From: Psychrobacter immobilis
GTDB taxonomy: Bacteria; Pseudomonadota; Gammaproteobacteria; Pseudomonadales; Moraxellaceae
DNA length: 64,000 bases
Assembly: GCF_904846185.1 (NCBI RefSeq)
Contig: NZ_CAJGZQ010000001.1
Location: forward strand, 62,001 to 126,000
Direction of reading: 5' to 3'
This document shows, in pieces, positions 10,472 to 22,906 of this stretch. Both the position numbers and the translations under genes were made by a program. Every line of letters begins with the position of its first letter. The first letter of the stretch is position 1. The notes under the pieces are model-generated. The model saw only the letters and a program-made list of their open reading frames with translations, was not told the origin of the DNA and did no database searches.

Positions 10472-10986
10472 CACATTTCCTTATGTCGACTGAGGCTTTA
10501 TTTAACTGATAAATTAATAGTGAAAGTTAATGTGACTAAAGCGTCCATTAAAAATTGCAAGCCATTGTATGACATGAGAACTAGAAATGCGAACTTAGAA
10601 TCACTAAAAAAGTCCATACACCATTATAATATATAAATTAAAGTTTCCATTTAATAAAAAATTGAACTTAATAGAAAACCATGAGGAAAAAACACACTTA
10701 ATATAGGCTTTAAATTAGAATAAATGACCTTTTTCTTAATAATTATCTATATCTAGATATTTGTCATCACATAACTAAATATTAAAGATAGTTATAATAA
10801 ATAGTTTATTATAACTTTTAAGTAACTATAGAAAATCCATGTCAGTTACGCTTTAAGCCTAGCGGTTTTGATATTTTTTACTTATGATAAATGCCCTTTC
10901 GTGACTGCTCTTTGATAGAAGTACACTAAAAAATTTGATTCAAACGGTATCACTAAAAAATATAAAAGAAGCAATAGGACGAATTT
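10472..10986. other. AT-rich intergenic region, no gene seen
   Basis: This stretch of about 515 bases separates two divergent genes. It is clearly richer in A and T than the flanks and holds short tracts such as AAATTAAAG and TTATAATAAATAG. I see no open frame with a ribosome site longer than about 30 codons. It probably carries the divergent promoters of both neighbours. Confidence 0.5.
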
Positions 10987-11544
10987 ATGAGTTTGCTACC
11001 TACCAATTTTGAGACGCTAAAACGCAGAGCCAAACAAAGTATCATGCCGTTATTGACACCCCACCTACTGAAGCTGCGTATCAATACTTATGCACCGTAC
11101 GTAGGCGCTGGTATCAGAATCGATCACCTCAATCTCGATCAAGGTTTGTGTGTGGTAAGTATGGGGCTGAATACGCTGAACAAAAATATCGTGGGCACTC
11201 AGTTTGGCGGCAGCCTGTATTCGATGGTGGACCCATTCTATATGATAATGCTGATGCATCAACTGGGCAGCAGTTACGTAGTCTGGGACAAAAGCTCACA
11301 TATTGAGTTTATTGCCCCTGGTAATAGCAAAGTCACTGCGCGCCTAAAAATTCCTAGCAATGAAATAACCACGATTCAAGAATTAGCAAAAGAAGGCGAG
11401 CCAGTATTTCGGGAATACCAAGCAGATATCGTCGATGATCAACAAAAAGTTATCGCTACCGTCACTAAAATGCTCTATATACGCTTGCGTAAGTACAGCA
11501 AATCTAAAGACCAAAATAGCCGTATCGAAAATCTCGATGGTTAG
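10987..11544 (+). CDS. DUF4442 hotdog-fold protein (putative thioesterase)
   Basis: The 185-residue protein resembles the DUF4442 group of hotdog-fold enzymes related to PaaI and the C-terminal domain of YiiD. The key segments are TQFGGSLYSMVDPFYMIML, which corresponds to the hotdog helix, and a following beta strand SSHIEFIAPGNSKVTARLKI. Members are believed to hydrolyse acyl-CoA or acyl-carrier thioesters, but few have been tested. The start ATG is preceded by AGGACGAATTT. The gene ends about 75 bases before a strong bidirectional terminator. Confidence 0.75.
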   Translation: MSLLPTNFETLKRRAKQSIMPLLTPHLLKLRINTYAPYVGAGIRIDHLNLDQGLCVVSMGLNTLNKNIVGTQFGGSLYSMVDPFYMIMLMHQLGSSYVVWDKSSHIEFIAPGNSKVTARLKIPSNEITTIQELAKEGEPVFREYQADIVDDQQKVIATVTKMLYIRLRKYSKSKDQNSRIENLDG

Positions 11545-11617
11545 AGGCTTAAAGGCAATTTTTAAAACAGTTCTCTAGATTTGTGATTTAAAGCGCATTA
11601 ATTAAAACGACAGAAAC

Positions 11618-11656
11618 AAAAACCCCAATCTGGCATACGCACAGATTGGGGTTTTG
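11618..11656. terminator. Bidirectional intrinsic terminator
   Basis: A near-perfect stem pairs AAAACCCCAATCTG with the matching arm ending GATTGGGGTTTT around an 8-base loop, with T on one side and A on the other. It sits between the convergent hotdog gene and the rplS operon and can end both transcripts. Confidence 0.85.
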
Positions 11657-11805
11657 TCTTTTTTGGTACTACCCGCTTATTTATATGATAAACCTATGAA
11701 TAAGGGCTTGTATCTGGCTTTTCACTATTGCCGAATCGCATAATAGACGGTTCAGCAATAAAGCGATATTAAGCACAATGCTTAAAAGCAGATACTGGAT
11801 ATAAT

Positions 11806-12198
11806 CTAAGCGTTAGCTTTTGGCTTAACAGCTTTAGGTGCACGCGGAGCAAGCTTCTCGCGGATACGTGCTGATTTACCAGAGCGCTCACGTAAGTAGT
11901 ATAGTTTCGCACGGCGAACAGCGCCACGGCGTTTCACTTCGATGCTATCGATGATTGGTGAATGCAATTGGAATGCACGCTCAACGCCAACACCGCTTGA
12001 GATTTTACGTACGGTAAACGCTGAGTTTAAACCGCGGTTACGTTTAGCAATTACAACGCCTTCAAAAGCCTGTAAACGCTCACGCTCACCTTCACGTACT
12101 TTTACTTGAACCACAACGGTATCGCCGGGTGCAAAGCTTGGGCGCTCAATCAATTGAGCATTTTCGATGACCTGAACCAATGGATGCTTGTTGCTCAT
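11806..12198 (-). CDS. rplS: 50S ribosomal protein L19
   Basis: L19 sits at the 30S-50S interface of the ribosome. The 130-residue sequence shows the conserved [16 protein letters not shown] and [16 protein letters not shown] motifs and the basic [23 protein letters not shown] segment. A C-terminal tail of Pro, Lys and Ala extends beyond the E. coli length of 115. It is the last gene of the rpsP-rimM-trmD-rplS operon. An AGGAGATAAC ribosome site precedes the ATG. Confidence 0.98.
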   Translation of the reverse strand: MSNKHPLVQVIENAQLIERPSFAPGDTVVVQVKVREGERERLQAFEGVVIAKRNRGLNSAFTVRKISSGVGVERAFQLHSPIIDSIEVKRRGAVRRAKLYYLRERSGKSARIREKLAPRAPKAVKPKANA

Positions 12199-12380
12199 GA
12201 GAGTTATCTCCTCACATTAGATAATAGAGGCTTGACGCATATCACCTGTTTGTAATAATGGATCGTATCTTTTTAATGAGACACAACGTAAGTGGGTTAT
12301 GACAAACGGCCATTATGCTATGACTCGTTTTGTTGTTGCTCAAAATTCTGTTGCTCAACTGTTTATCTTTTTAGCCGCTA

Positions 12381-13151
12381 TCAACGCTGTTTTTTATCTA
12401 ATTTTGCCAATGCTTTTAGCCACTTTGCTTGCTCTACCGTTGGCGTAAACGCTTGCCATAAGTCTGGACGACGCGCTTGCGTACGTTCGACTTGCTGACT
12501 AAAGCGCCACTTCGCGATATTGGCATGGTGACCTGAAAGTAACACTTCAGGCACTGCCATACCCGCAAACTCATGCGGCTTAGTATAATGTGGACAATCA
12601 AGCAAGCCATCGACGAACGAGTCTTGCTCAGCTGACTTATCATCACCCATAATATCAGGCAGACGACGTATCACACTATCCATTAGCACCATTGCTGGTA
12701 GCTCACCACCGGTAAGTACGTAATCACCCAATGATATTTCCATGTCGACATATTGCGACAGTAGGCGCTCATCAATGCCTTCGTAACGACCACATAATAT
12801 AATCATGCCGTCATACTCAGTCATATCGACCACGCTACTCTCACTGAGCGTCTGTCCTTGTGGCGACATATAAATCACCGGACAGTGCGCTTTGTCGACG
12901 CGGCAGCCGTGCTGACTTGCTCGCAGGCGCGCATCCTCAATCGCTTGGGATAATGGCTCAGCCATCATCACCATGCCAGGACCGCCACCATACGGACGTT
13001 CATCAATACGGCGATAATTATTACTGGTAAAATCACGTGGATTAATGCATTCAATCGTCACTTGTTTCTGAGTGACTGCTCGACCCGTGATTCCAAACTC
13101 ACGAATCGTGGCAAACATTTCAGGGAAAATACTAATAACGGCAAAATACAT
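12381..13151 (-). CDS. trmD: tRNA (guanine-37-N1)-methyltransferase
   Basis: TrmD methylates G37 next to the anticodon with S-adenosylmethionine and prevents frameshifting. The 256-residue protein has the SPOUT knot motifs [27 protein letters not shown] and [15 protein letters not shown], and the C-terminal [14 protein letters not shown] motif. Length is typical. It lies between rimM and rplS as in E. coli, with gaps of 87 and 182 bases. Confidence 0.98.
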   Translation of the reverse strand: MYFAVISIFPEMFATIREFGITGRAVTQKQVTIECINPRDFTSNNYRRIDERPYGGGPGMVMMAEPLSQAIEDARLRASQHGCRVDKAHCPVIYMSPQGQTLSESSVVDMTEYDGMIILCGRYEGIDERLLSQYVDMEISLGDYVLTGGELPAMVLMDSVIRRLPDIMGDDKSAEQDSFVDGLLDCPHYTKPHEFAGMAVPEVLLSGHHANIAKWRFSQQVERTQARRPDLWQAFTPTVEQAKWLKALAKLDKKQR

Positions 13152-13238
13152 TAGGTATCTACTTGCGCAGTGGCTAATATTGGCTAAATAAATCGGTGTT
13201 ATTACTGATAAAGCTTAACCGCAAAGTTAAAACTATTA

Positions 13239-13772
13239 TCAATAATCACTCGGCCATGCCACTAGCACTGTTTTTTCAGTCAGACTGACCTGTACTACAG
13301 TTTGCTTGTGCCATGGAATCAGGCGCTCATCGGCATCTAAGCTGTCTGAGTTTGCCGCAACCCGCATAATAGCGTGAGCGCCAGTCTCAAACATCTCAGT
13401 AATGTCGCCTAGATACTCATCCTGCTCATTTACAACGCGCAGGCTGACCAAATCCGACCAGTAATATTCATCTTCAGCGGGTTCTGGCAAAATGTCTTGC
13501 TCGACCCAAAGAGTTACCCCGTTCATAGTCTCAGCAACATTGCGATCAGGAATTTGCTCAAACTGAGCCACAATTCCTGTGCCTTGCTCACGCCAAGCCT
13601 TGACGGTTAAAGGTTTCATGCCGGTAGCGGTTTTCATCCACCAAGGTTTAATGTCAAATATCGCCGTACGATCATCTGTCTCGCTAAATACCCAAAGCCA
13701 ACCTTTGATACCATAAGGCTTTTTGAGCTGACCAATTTTCATAAGGGCACTAGCGTTTGGAGCAGAAGACAT
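13239..13772 (-). CDS. rimM: Ribosome maturation factor RimM
   Basis: RimM assists assembly of the 30S head near protein S19. The sequence has the N-terminal motif IGQLKKPYGIKGWLWV and a C-terminal PRC-barrel-like half with YYWSDLVSLRV, GAHAIMRV and LIPWHKQTVVQV. I chose the ATG at 13772 (177 residues). A start at 13799 adds nine unlike residues and one at 13742 is also possible, since no clear ribosome site decides. It is the second gene of the rpsP operon. Confidence 0.95.
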   Translation of the reverse strand: MSSAPNASALMKIGQLKKPYGIKGWLWVFSETDDRTAIFDIKPWWMKTATGMKPLTVKAWREQGTGIVAQFEQIPDRNVAETMNGVTLWVEQDILPEPAEDEYYWSDLVSLRVVNEQDEYLGDITEMFETGAHAIMRVAANSDSLDADERLIPWHKQTVVQVSLTEKTVLVAWPSDY

Positions 13773-13957
13773 AACGGCTAACCTAACAATGATGAACACA
13801 GCGAAGATAAATAAAAAGCAATTAAAAACGATAAACGCAGTTAAAAGCGATAAACAGTTAATGGCGTACCTAGTTAGACCAGTTACGCTATGTTTTTTAC
13901 TAAAGTCTATCGAGACTGCTTATAGACGAGCTATCAGCGTCTCAGTGACCACAAAAC

Positions 13958-14227
13958 TTAAGCTGTTGCTTCAGTTTGCGCGACAGACTTGTTGAAAGCT
14001 TTTGCCAATGAAGCAACGCGATCTGAAGGTTGTGCACCTTTTGCGATCCACGCATTGTACGCTTCCATATTTAAGCGTACTGCTTCTTCAGACTCTTTAG
14101 CGAGTGGGTTAAAAAAGCCGATGTTTTCAATATAGCGACCGTCACGCGCGCGGCGTTGATCAGCAACAACTACTTGATAAAATGGGCGTTTCTTGGCACC
14201 GCCCCGTGCTAAACGAATAACAACCAT
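13958..14227 (-). CDS. rpsP: 30S ribosomal protein S16
   Basis: The 89-residue protein begins [20 protein letters not shown] and carries [16 protein letters not shown], both hallmark S16 segments. It is the first gene of the ribosomal and tRNA-modification operon. The promoter should lie just upstream in 14228-14400. A GAGAGAATTC ribosome site precedes the start. Confidence 0.98.
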   Translation of the reverse strand: MVVIRLARGGAKKRPFYQVVVADQRRARDGRYIENIGFFNPLAKESEEAVRLNMEAYNAWIAKGAQPSDRVASLAKAFNKSVAQTEATA

Positions 14228-14706
14228 GTGAATTCTCTCTTTCGCAGGTATACCAAAAAGGGCATAATTATATCACAGTCTTGATTTATTGAAAACATAA
14301 ACTGCGCTTATTTAATTATTTATTAACAATAGCTTAAATGCCCGTCGATGTAAAATACAATTGATCATCACCATTGATTTTTAACTGAAGATACTGCCTC
14401 TACATCATGTTCAAGTGGCTCGTTGCTGTATTATTCGGTGCTATATTACTCAGTACTATATTAGTGCAAATTTGGGTATTCAATTGTTGCCTACTATCTT
14501 AAAGCCATCCGTGTCATTCATTGATTATGCTACTCTATGACATAGTCAGCGAGTGAATGATGCTATCGCCTACCGAATTGCTCAATTTCTCAAGAATCGC
14601 AACCACTATGCTACTTATAAGTATGGCACGTTGTTTTTGAACGACATAAAAAAGCACCATTTTTACACTAAACTCAATAAAGCATCTTTTAATATGTTGG
14701 ATCCAT
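14228..14706. other. Intergenic region with one tiny hydrophobic frame
   Basis: The region of 479 bases carries the divergent promoters of rpsP and the EnvZ-like kinase gene. A plus-strand frame of 31 codons at 14407-14502 (starting MFKWLVAVLFGAILL) would encode a single membrane helix, but no ribosome site is obvious. I see no other gene. Confidence 0.4.
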
Positions 14707-16185
14707 ATGACCACACCAAAATCGCAACCACGTCGCAAAGGGCGGTTTACGCGCTCTTACTCCAACACTTGGCTGACAACCTTGATGGTCTCTTTCATTG
14801 TTCTTATCAGTGTCAGCTTGTCGATTCTGTTTTTTTGGCGCAGTCTGTATTTACCCGAGCTTAAAAACCATGCACGTTACTTGACGAGCGAGCTGCAGTT
14901 GATGAATAGTGTCAACAAAGACTGGAAAAATCGTCCTGAAGTACGCCAATGGATTTATCAACACTCGCATGTCGTGGTAGTGAATAACCCTAATGACTTT
15001 CCAGCAGTGTCTGATAAGGCATTTGTCGGCGTCTTCACTGATGTCTTACAACGCGAAATCGGTGCGCAATTGGGTCGACCTGTCGAGGTTTATTTTAAAT
15101 TCAAACCGACACCGCAGCTTTGGGTGCGAGACAGCCGTGATGACAGCTTTTGGATTCGTGAACCCGTGGTTTATTACTCGCAATATAGTCCAGCATTATT
15201 AGTGCTGTTTCTCATTGGATTACCTATTTTATCGCTGCTGACTATTATTTTACTGGCGCGGCAATTAAATCGTCCGCTACGATATTTACAGCGTGCTGCG
15301 ACCAACTATATTCGGCTCGGTCATGCCACTACGTTGCCAACACAAAAAGGACCTACGGAGATACGTCAGGTCAACATGGCATTCAATCGTCTATTCACGA
15401 CGTTAAATCAAGCACAAAAAGAGCGTACGATTATGCTTGCTGGTATCTCGCATGATCTGCGAACGCCCTTAACTCGTATGCGTTTGACTGCTGAGATGTT
15501 ACCTGATGACTTTTTTCGAGAGGGATTAATTTATGATATTGAAGACATGGATGCCATTTTAGAGCAGTTTATCTCGTTTATGAAAGATGGCTCCGATGAA
15601 CCAGTCAGCCTAACCAATTTGGATACCATCTTTAATGAGATTATGGTGCAATTTGCACCAATGGAGTTCATCTATCAATCAGAGTGTCACAAAGTGGTTC
15701 CTGTGCGCCCCATGTCTATCAAACGCCTCGTGATCAATCTGGTCAATAATGCCAAGCGTTATGGCAAACCGCCCATTTACCTGTCAGCGACTGTTGTGCC
15801 AACTTTTATAGAAACCATTGAAGCGGAAGATAGCGATGTCGTCAGTGAAAATGTCGTCAATAGAGAGGCACAAGAACAATTGCTGATATGTGTGCGTGAC
15901 TGTGGTGATGGCGTTGCAGAAGATCAGTTAGAACGTATTATGCAGCCTTTTGAGCGCGGAGAGACAGCACGTACCACACAAGGCAGTGGTTTAGGTCTAG
16001 CGATTGTCGACCGTATTGCCAGATTGCATCATGGGACAGTAGAAGCCATTAATCATCCCGACGGGGGTTTACAAGTGTGTGTGCGTATTCCCCTACTTTC
16101 CAAGGTTGCTGGAGATACAACCATGGCAGCCGATACACAAAAAACGCCTATCTTTAATGACAAGACATGGAACAAAGAAGACTGA
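14707..16185 (+). CDS. EnvZ-like sensor histidine kinase
   Basis: The 492-residue kinase has two membrane helices (about 22-45 and 160-182) enclosing a periplasmic domain, a HAMP linker, and a dimerisation motif AGISHDLRTPLTRMRL with the phosphorylated His near residue 249. The ATP-binding part has an N box (LVINLVNNAKRYG), a G1 box (VRDCGDGV) and a G2 box (GSGLGLAIV). The H-box wording is nearly that of E. coli EnvZ. An insertion after residue 360 (DSDVVSENVVNREAQE) is unusual. No response regulator gene is adjacent, so an OmpR-like partner would have to be elsewhere. Confidence 0.88.
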   Translation: MTTPKSQPRRKGRFTRSYSNTWLTTLMVSFIVLISVSLSILFFWRSLYLPELKNHARYLTSELQLMNSVNKDWKNRPEVRQWIYQHSHVVVVNNPNDFPAVSDKAFVGVFTDVLQREIGAQLGRPVEVYFKFKPTPQLWVRDSRDDSFWIREPVVYYSQYSPALLVLFLIGLPILSLLTIILLARQLNRPLRYLQRAATNYIRLGHATTLPTQKGPTEIRQVNMAFNRLFTTLNQAQKERTIMLAGISHDLRTPLTRMRLTAEMLPDDFFREGLIYDIEDMDAILEQFISFMKDGSDEPVSLTNLDTIFNEIMVQFAPMEFIYQSECHKVVPVRPMSIKRLVINLVNNAKRYGKPPIYLSATVVPTFIETIEAEDSDVVSENVVNREAQEQLLICVRDCGDGVAEDQLERIMQPFERGETARTTQGSGLGLAIVDRIARLHHGTVEAINHPDGGLQVCVRIPLLSKVAGDTTMAADTQKTPIFNDKTWNKED

Positions 16186-16261
16186 TAGCCGCTGAATGGT
16201 TCATCACTAAAGCTAATAAATGCTCAAAACAATTCGCTGCGACTATTTAGTTTTATAACAC

Positions 16262-16441
16262 CTAGTCCTTGTTTCCAATGATAGGTGGAATATATTTGGC
16301 ACTATTCGTAAACGCTAATGGCTGAGTAATATTTTCTTGCGCTGCTATTAACGTTTGCGTTGTCGATGGCTGCTGCAAGAATAAATAGTAGCCCAACGTT
16401 ATTGCATTTAATACCACCAAACCACCAAATAAATATGGCAT
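16262..16441 (-). CDS. Small hypothetical membrane protein, 59 residues
   Basis: A minus-strand frame starts at the ATG at 16441 with a very strong GAGGAGGG ribosome site a few bases upstream. The product begins MPYLFGGLVVLNAITLGYYLF, one hydrophobic helix, followed by a polar tail of about 35 residues. It lies in the gap between two histidine kinase genes and runs in the direction away from bfmS. I do not recognise the family. The ribosome site and the clean helix-plus-tail design are the reasons to believe it is real. Confidence 0.6.
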   Translation of the reverse strand: MPYLFGGLVVLNAITLGYYLFLQQPSTTQTLIAAQENITQPLAFTNSAKYIPPIIGNKD

Positions 16442-16643
16442 CCTTTGCCCTCCTCTGATTTAAAGCTATCTTTAAACCGTTAATAATAAAAATTAACCGA
16501 CAATTCTATCTAAGGTGTGTATTCATTCTAAACATGAAATTGAGAACACTGCTTAGAAATTGAGCAAGTTTATTTGTCAAACACTGCTTAATTGATGCCG
16601 CTATTTTTATACTAGAAAATAACGACAATTCTTTGCAGTGGCA

Positions 16644-18332
16644 TTATTTATCTTCAAAACCACGCTCGCTTTTTTCTTGCGTCAGTTCATCAGCAGCCAA
16701 AATTTGTGTCAGTGGTTTGATAGGCCACGTCATGACAAATCGTGCACCGCCAAGCTCTCGGCTCTCATCGACTTTCATACTACCATTAAACCAAAAGGCA
16801 ATGCGCGATACGATAGACAAGCCTAAGCCATAGCCGCCTGAGGCGCGTGTGCGACTGTCATCTAAACGTGAAAATGGAATAAAGACCTTTTCGCGATCTG
16901 CTTCTGGAATACCATGACCATCATCCTCAACACTAACAAAAGCATTGCCCTTTCTGACGCCAGCACTAATGATAATCGTGGTCTCTGCATAACGTAAGGC
17001 ATTGCCCGCAAGATTTTGAATCACACGGTGTAAATAACGCCTATCTGCAACAGCGGTTACTTTAGCATTCGGCAGCTTGGTCACTATTTTGATAGGCTTA
17101 CCCAAGGCATTGGTTTCACGCTCAATCTGCTCCAATAACTCTCTAAGATTGACTGGTTCTAAATCCAGCTTTGGTGAGCCTTCTTCGAGCTTAGCATAAG
17201 TCAAAATCTCATCAATCAAACCATTAAGCGCTTCGATATCTTCATCAATAAAATCACGCTGCATAAAACGCGAGTCTTCGTCATCCGTATCAGCCAGCAT
17301 ATCAACGGCAAAACGGATACGAGCCACCGGTGTACGAAGCTCATGTGATACCGCTCGCGTTAATTCTCGCTGCGACTCAATAAGGCGCTTGATATGCGAG
17401 GTCATTGCATTAAAAGTCGCGGCTAAACGGGCAATTTCATCCTGCCCAATTACTTGAACTTGACTTTCAAGATTACCTTTACTCACCTCATTGACGCCAA
17501 CCTGAATCAACTGCAATTTACGCTCAAGTGGAAAAATCAACGCATACACGCCTAAGCTGATTAAAAACATGCTGATAAGAATCATACTAATAATCAGATT
17601 AAGTGGGAACCAATTGAATAATGGCACCGGACCAATCAATATCGCCATGTCATTGATTTCAGAAGGCACCACTACTCTAATAGCCGAATTACTTTTACTG
17701 CTATTGGTATCTTGTAAGGAAATAACCACTTCATCTCGGCGTAATCGTGCAAGCTGATCGGTATCCAAATCCAGTGTATTGACGGCTTTAAACTCTAAAG
17801 GAAAGGAAAACTTTTTTTCCAGTTCAGCCAAACGGGCACGCTTGTCAGATAACGTCACATAGTAAGACAAATCATCTAATAAAAACACAGCGATTGCCCG
17901 TACTTGCTGCTCAGTCACTTGCGATATTCTGGCGGTCAAAACGCTTTGATTGTCCGGTAGACGATAATAAACATCGGCATAGACAGGTTGCTCGGTATAA
18001 CGAACGACCGTATTGCCATTTTCAAAACGCCGCAGTTCACTGGCATTAAAGTCTACTTCATCAATAGGCAAAACTTTGAATTCTGAGCCAAATAAACTAC
18101 TGGCATCAGACAACCAATATTCACGCTGTTCTTCACTTTCCTGATGAGCGATACCTTCACTCACCAGATGAAAAGCCCCTGTTGCCATGTTTTCACGGTA
18201 GGATTGGACGCGCTCTTTGTTGATGGTATCCATCAACAGTTGAGCAAATAATGCCACACACAAACAGACTATGAGTAGCCCAGCATAAATACGAACAAAG
18301 ATACTGTGTTTTAAAGAAGAGACTAATGACAT
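16644..18332 (-). CDS. bfmS: BfmS/RstB-type sensor histidine kinase
   Basis: This kinase of 562 residues (from the ATG at 18332) pairs with the response regulator immediately upstream. It has a membrane helix at the N-terminus, a periplasmic sensor region to about residue 235, a second helix region (LIISMILISMFLISLGVYAL), a HAMP domain, and the H box RAVSHELRTPVARIRF with His near residue 330. The ATPase part has LAGNALRYA, EDDGHGIP and GYGLGLSIV. In Acinetobacter this system controls envelope, biofilm and resistance traits, and that role is inferred here. A hairpin terminator stands between the two genes. Confidence 0.87.
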   Translation of the reverse strand: MSLVSSLKHSIFVRIYAGLLIVCLCVALFAQLLMDTINKERVQSYRENMATGAFHLVSEGIAHQESEEQREYWLSDASSLFGSEFKVLPIDEVDFNASELRRFENGNTVVRYTEQPVYADVYYRLPDNQSVLTARISQVTEQQVRAIAVFLLDDLSYYVTLSDKRARLAELEKKFSFPLEFKAVNTLDLDTDQLARLRRDEVVISLQDTNSSKSNSAIRVVVPSEINDMAILIGPVPLFNWFPLNLIISMILISMFLISLGVYALIFPLERKLQLIQVGVNEVSKGNLESQVQVIGQDEIARLAATFNAMTSHIKRLIESQRELTRAVSHELRTPVARIRFAVDMLADTDDEDSRFMQRDFIDEDIEALNGLIDEILTYAKLEEGSPKLDLEPVNLRELLEQIERETNALGKPIKIVTKLPNAKVTAVADRRYLHRVIQNLAGNALRYAETTIIISAGVRKGNAFVSVEDDGHGIPEADREKVFIPFSRLDDSRTRASGGYGLGLSIVSRIAFWFNGSMKVDESRELGGARFVMTWPIKPLTQILAADELTQEKSERGFEDK

Positions 18333-18571
18333 ACGTGCCGTAACCAACTTAATGAATAAAAACTGCCGACATCATTCAGCAAACAAGCGCTGCGTGATAA
18401 ATGATATCAAACACTGTTGAATAAAAAACCATTCTGGCTGCTGTATTTTAATTTATAACTGAGCATCACCTAAAATCCATTTACCTCATGTACATTTAGG
18501 CAGCACCCACAATAATTGCTTAATTAAACCACATAACGCTGTATTTAAGTTCAAAAATTAAAATTTAGCCA

Positions 18572-18598
18572 CAAAAAAACCAGCCTAGTTGCTGGTTT
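18572..18598 (-). terminator. Intrinsic terminator between bfmR and bfmS
   Basis: On the minus strand a 7-bp stem (AACCAGC with GCTGGTT) is followed by seven T. It lies about 50 bases after the bfmR stop and 240 bases before bfmS, so some of the transcript may end here and lower the kinase level. Confidence 0.7.
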
Positions 18599-18646
18599 CT
18601 TTGGTCATGCTAATGAGCAATAAGCCGTTGCCGGAGCAAAATTGAC

Positions 18647-19363
18647 TTAGTTGCCTTCTTTAACGAACAAATACCCTTTACTACGAACGGTTTTGATACG
18701 TTTTGGATTTTCTGGATCATCACCGATTTTTGGACGAATGCGTGAGATACGAACGTCAATTGAGCGATCTTGACCGTCATATTCAATACCACGTAGACGC
18801 TCAAAGATATCTTCACGCGAAAGAATTCGACCCGCATTAGAAGCAAGCAACCATAATAAGTCATATTCAGCGCTGGTGAAATCAACCAATTCATCACCTA
18901 AATTCACTGAACGACCACCATTGTCGATGACCAGTTCACCAAATTCTAGGCGCTGTGGTACATCTTCTGATGGGGCATTTTCTGAGCGACGTAATAACGC
19001 ACGAATACGTGCTAGCAAGACACGTGGCTGAGCAGGCTTAGCGACATAATCATCCGCACCCATCTCAAGACCCAGTACCTGATCCATATCTTCAGTACGC
19101 GCAGTCAGCATCAAAATAGGATTCTGATAGTGCGGGCGTACTTCACGACATACCGTCAGTCCATCGCTACCAGGAAGCATGACATCAAGTACGACCAAAT
19201 CTGGTTGTTCACTGACGATGCGACGAATAGCACGATTACCATCGGTTTCGATAGCGACTTCTAAACCATTTTTGACCAAGTAATCTTGAGTCAACATGGC
19301 CAGACGCTCATCATCCTCAACAATCAAAATTCGGGGGGTGTTGTCTTCTTCATTCGTTGTCAT
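18647..19363 (-). CDS. bfmR: BfmR/RstA-type response regulator
   Basis: The 238-residue regulator has a receiver domain with acidic pocket EDDER near residue 16-20, phosphorylated Asp60 in VVLDVMLPG, and the switch Lys in YVAKP. An OmpR-type winged helix follows (SAEYDLLWLLASNAGRILSRE, RGIEYDGQDRSIDVRISR, IKTVRSKGYLF). As remembered, it is strikingly close to Acinetobacter baumannii BfmR throughout. An AGAGGATAT ribosome site precedes the ATG. Confidence 0.93.
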   Translation of the reverse strand: MTTNEEDNTPRILIVEDDERLAMLTQDYLVKNGLEVAIETDGNRAIRRIVSEQPDLVVLDVMLPGSDGLTVCREVRPHYQNPILMLTARTEDMDQVLGLEMGADDYVAKPAQPRVLLARIRALLRRSENAPSEDVPQRLEFGELVIDNGGRSVNLGDELVDFTSAEYDLLWLLASNAGRILSREDIFERLRGIEYDGQDRSIDVRISRIRPKIGDDPENPKRIKTVRSKGYLFVKEGN

Positions 19364-20019
19364 TGTTATATCCTCTAATACATCTCATTTAAAAGCAGTA
19401 AAAGTAAGAGCGGTAAAATTAATAGCACCATTAAGTGGCACAATTGATGTTGGTATAGCTGTTACAAACTTGGTAGCACAGTATACTATTAAACATACAG
19501 CTTCCTATACTATAGCTTATAGTCGTTAACAAAACCTATAAACTACACCCATTAAAACTTTAGTTTACGTCCAAAAATTATGAGCTTTATACAAATAATA
19601 GCAAGTGAAATGTTTTTTTACGACCCTTTCCTCACCTGAATTTCTATAAGTAGCCAATCTTAATGTAGCGCACAGCGATAGAATACTTGATTGATACCGA
19701 TACTTATATTCCTGTTACGTCTAATATAGCGACATATCACCTTTGCTGCCAGTGACTTTTTCATCTACTATTCCCATACTGCCTATTATTATTCGATACA
19801 TAATTAGTAAATGCATAGTTCATATATGCATAGTTAGTTAACATTCATATTTAAAAAACTGGCTGTCGAGATCGAAATTGCATCATAAATCGTATATTTA
19901 TCCTCGATCAACAAGCATAGAATATTAAATAATAGACATAAAAAAACAGCCCATGATGGACTGTTTTTTTGTATCTGTGGTAAAAGTCAAAAAGAAACTC
20001 TAAAATTTTCCACAAAAAA
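19364..20019. other. Intergenic region between bfmR and atpC
   Basis: This AT-rich stretch of 656 bases should hold the bfmR promoter at its left end and the end of the ATP synthase operon at its right. A short imperfect repeat of CATAGTT around 19810-19840 is visible. I see no gene with a ribosome site. Confidence 0.5.
19941..19970 (-). terminator. Terminator of the ATP synthase operon
   Basis: AAAAAACAG pairs with CTGTTTTTT around an inner CCAT/ATGG stem. It lies about 50 bases after the atpC stop and has a T run on both strands, so it could work in either direction. Confidence 0.75.
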
Positions 20020-20436
20020 TTAAGCGCGGTTTTTGTACTTACGGATAGTCTGTAGCTGTGCCACAGACTCTGCTAATGATGCTAAAGCTGCATTAGTTTG
20101 TACAGTATCCGATTGATTAACAAGCATCTGCTCAGCCTTTTTACGTGCTTCGACAATTTTGCTTTCATCAAGGTTATGTGCACGCATCGCTGTATCAGCC
20201 AATACGGTAACCATCTTCGGCTGTACTTCTAAAACACCGCCTGATACATAAATCACTTCTTCTTCACCGTTTGGTGTTTGCACTCGCATCGCACCCGGTT
20301 TTAACAAAGTAATAAGCGGTGTGTGACCTGGCAATACACCAATCTCGCCTTCGGTACCAGTAGCTATTAACATGCTAATTTCGCCTGAATACAACTCTTC
20401 ACGAGCACTTACGACGCGACATTGTAACGTTGCCAT
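20020..20436 (-). CDS. atpC: ATP synthase epsilon subunit
   Basis: The epsilon subunit is part of the central stalk and inhibits ATP hydrolysis. The 138-residue protein from the ATG at 20436 begins MATLQCRVVSAREELYSGE and has the typical motif GEIGVLPGHTPLITLLKPG. I chose this start because GTAAGGAG lies just upstream, whereas a frame start nine codons earlier has no ribosome site. It is the last gene of the operon. Confidence 0.97.
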   Translation of the reverse strand: MATLQCRVVSAREELYSGEISMLIATGTEGEIGVLPGHTPLITLLKPGAMRVQTPNGEEEVIYVSGGVLEVQPKMVTVLADTAMRAHNLDESKIVEARKKAEQMLVNQSDTVQTNAALASLAESVAQLQTIRKYKNRA

Positions 20437-20540
20437 ACTTAACTCCTTACGATCAAAACACAATCAAAACTGCGAGGCGTTACTAAGTGGCAAATAGACT
20501 TTTTATGGCCTATCTGCCCTTTAGCAAATGCTAACACAAC

Positions 20541-22906
<2,366 letters not shown>

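Noticed and set aside
14407-14502. A 31-codon hydrophobic frame starting MFKWLVAVLFG
   Set aside because: It could encode a membrane peptide, but it has no clear ribosome site and no supporting context, so it is not listed as a gene.
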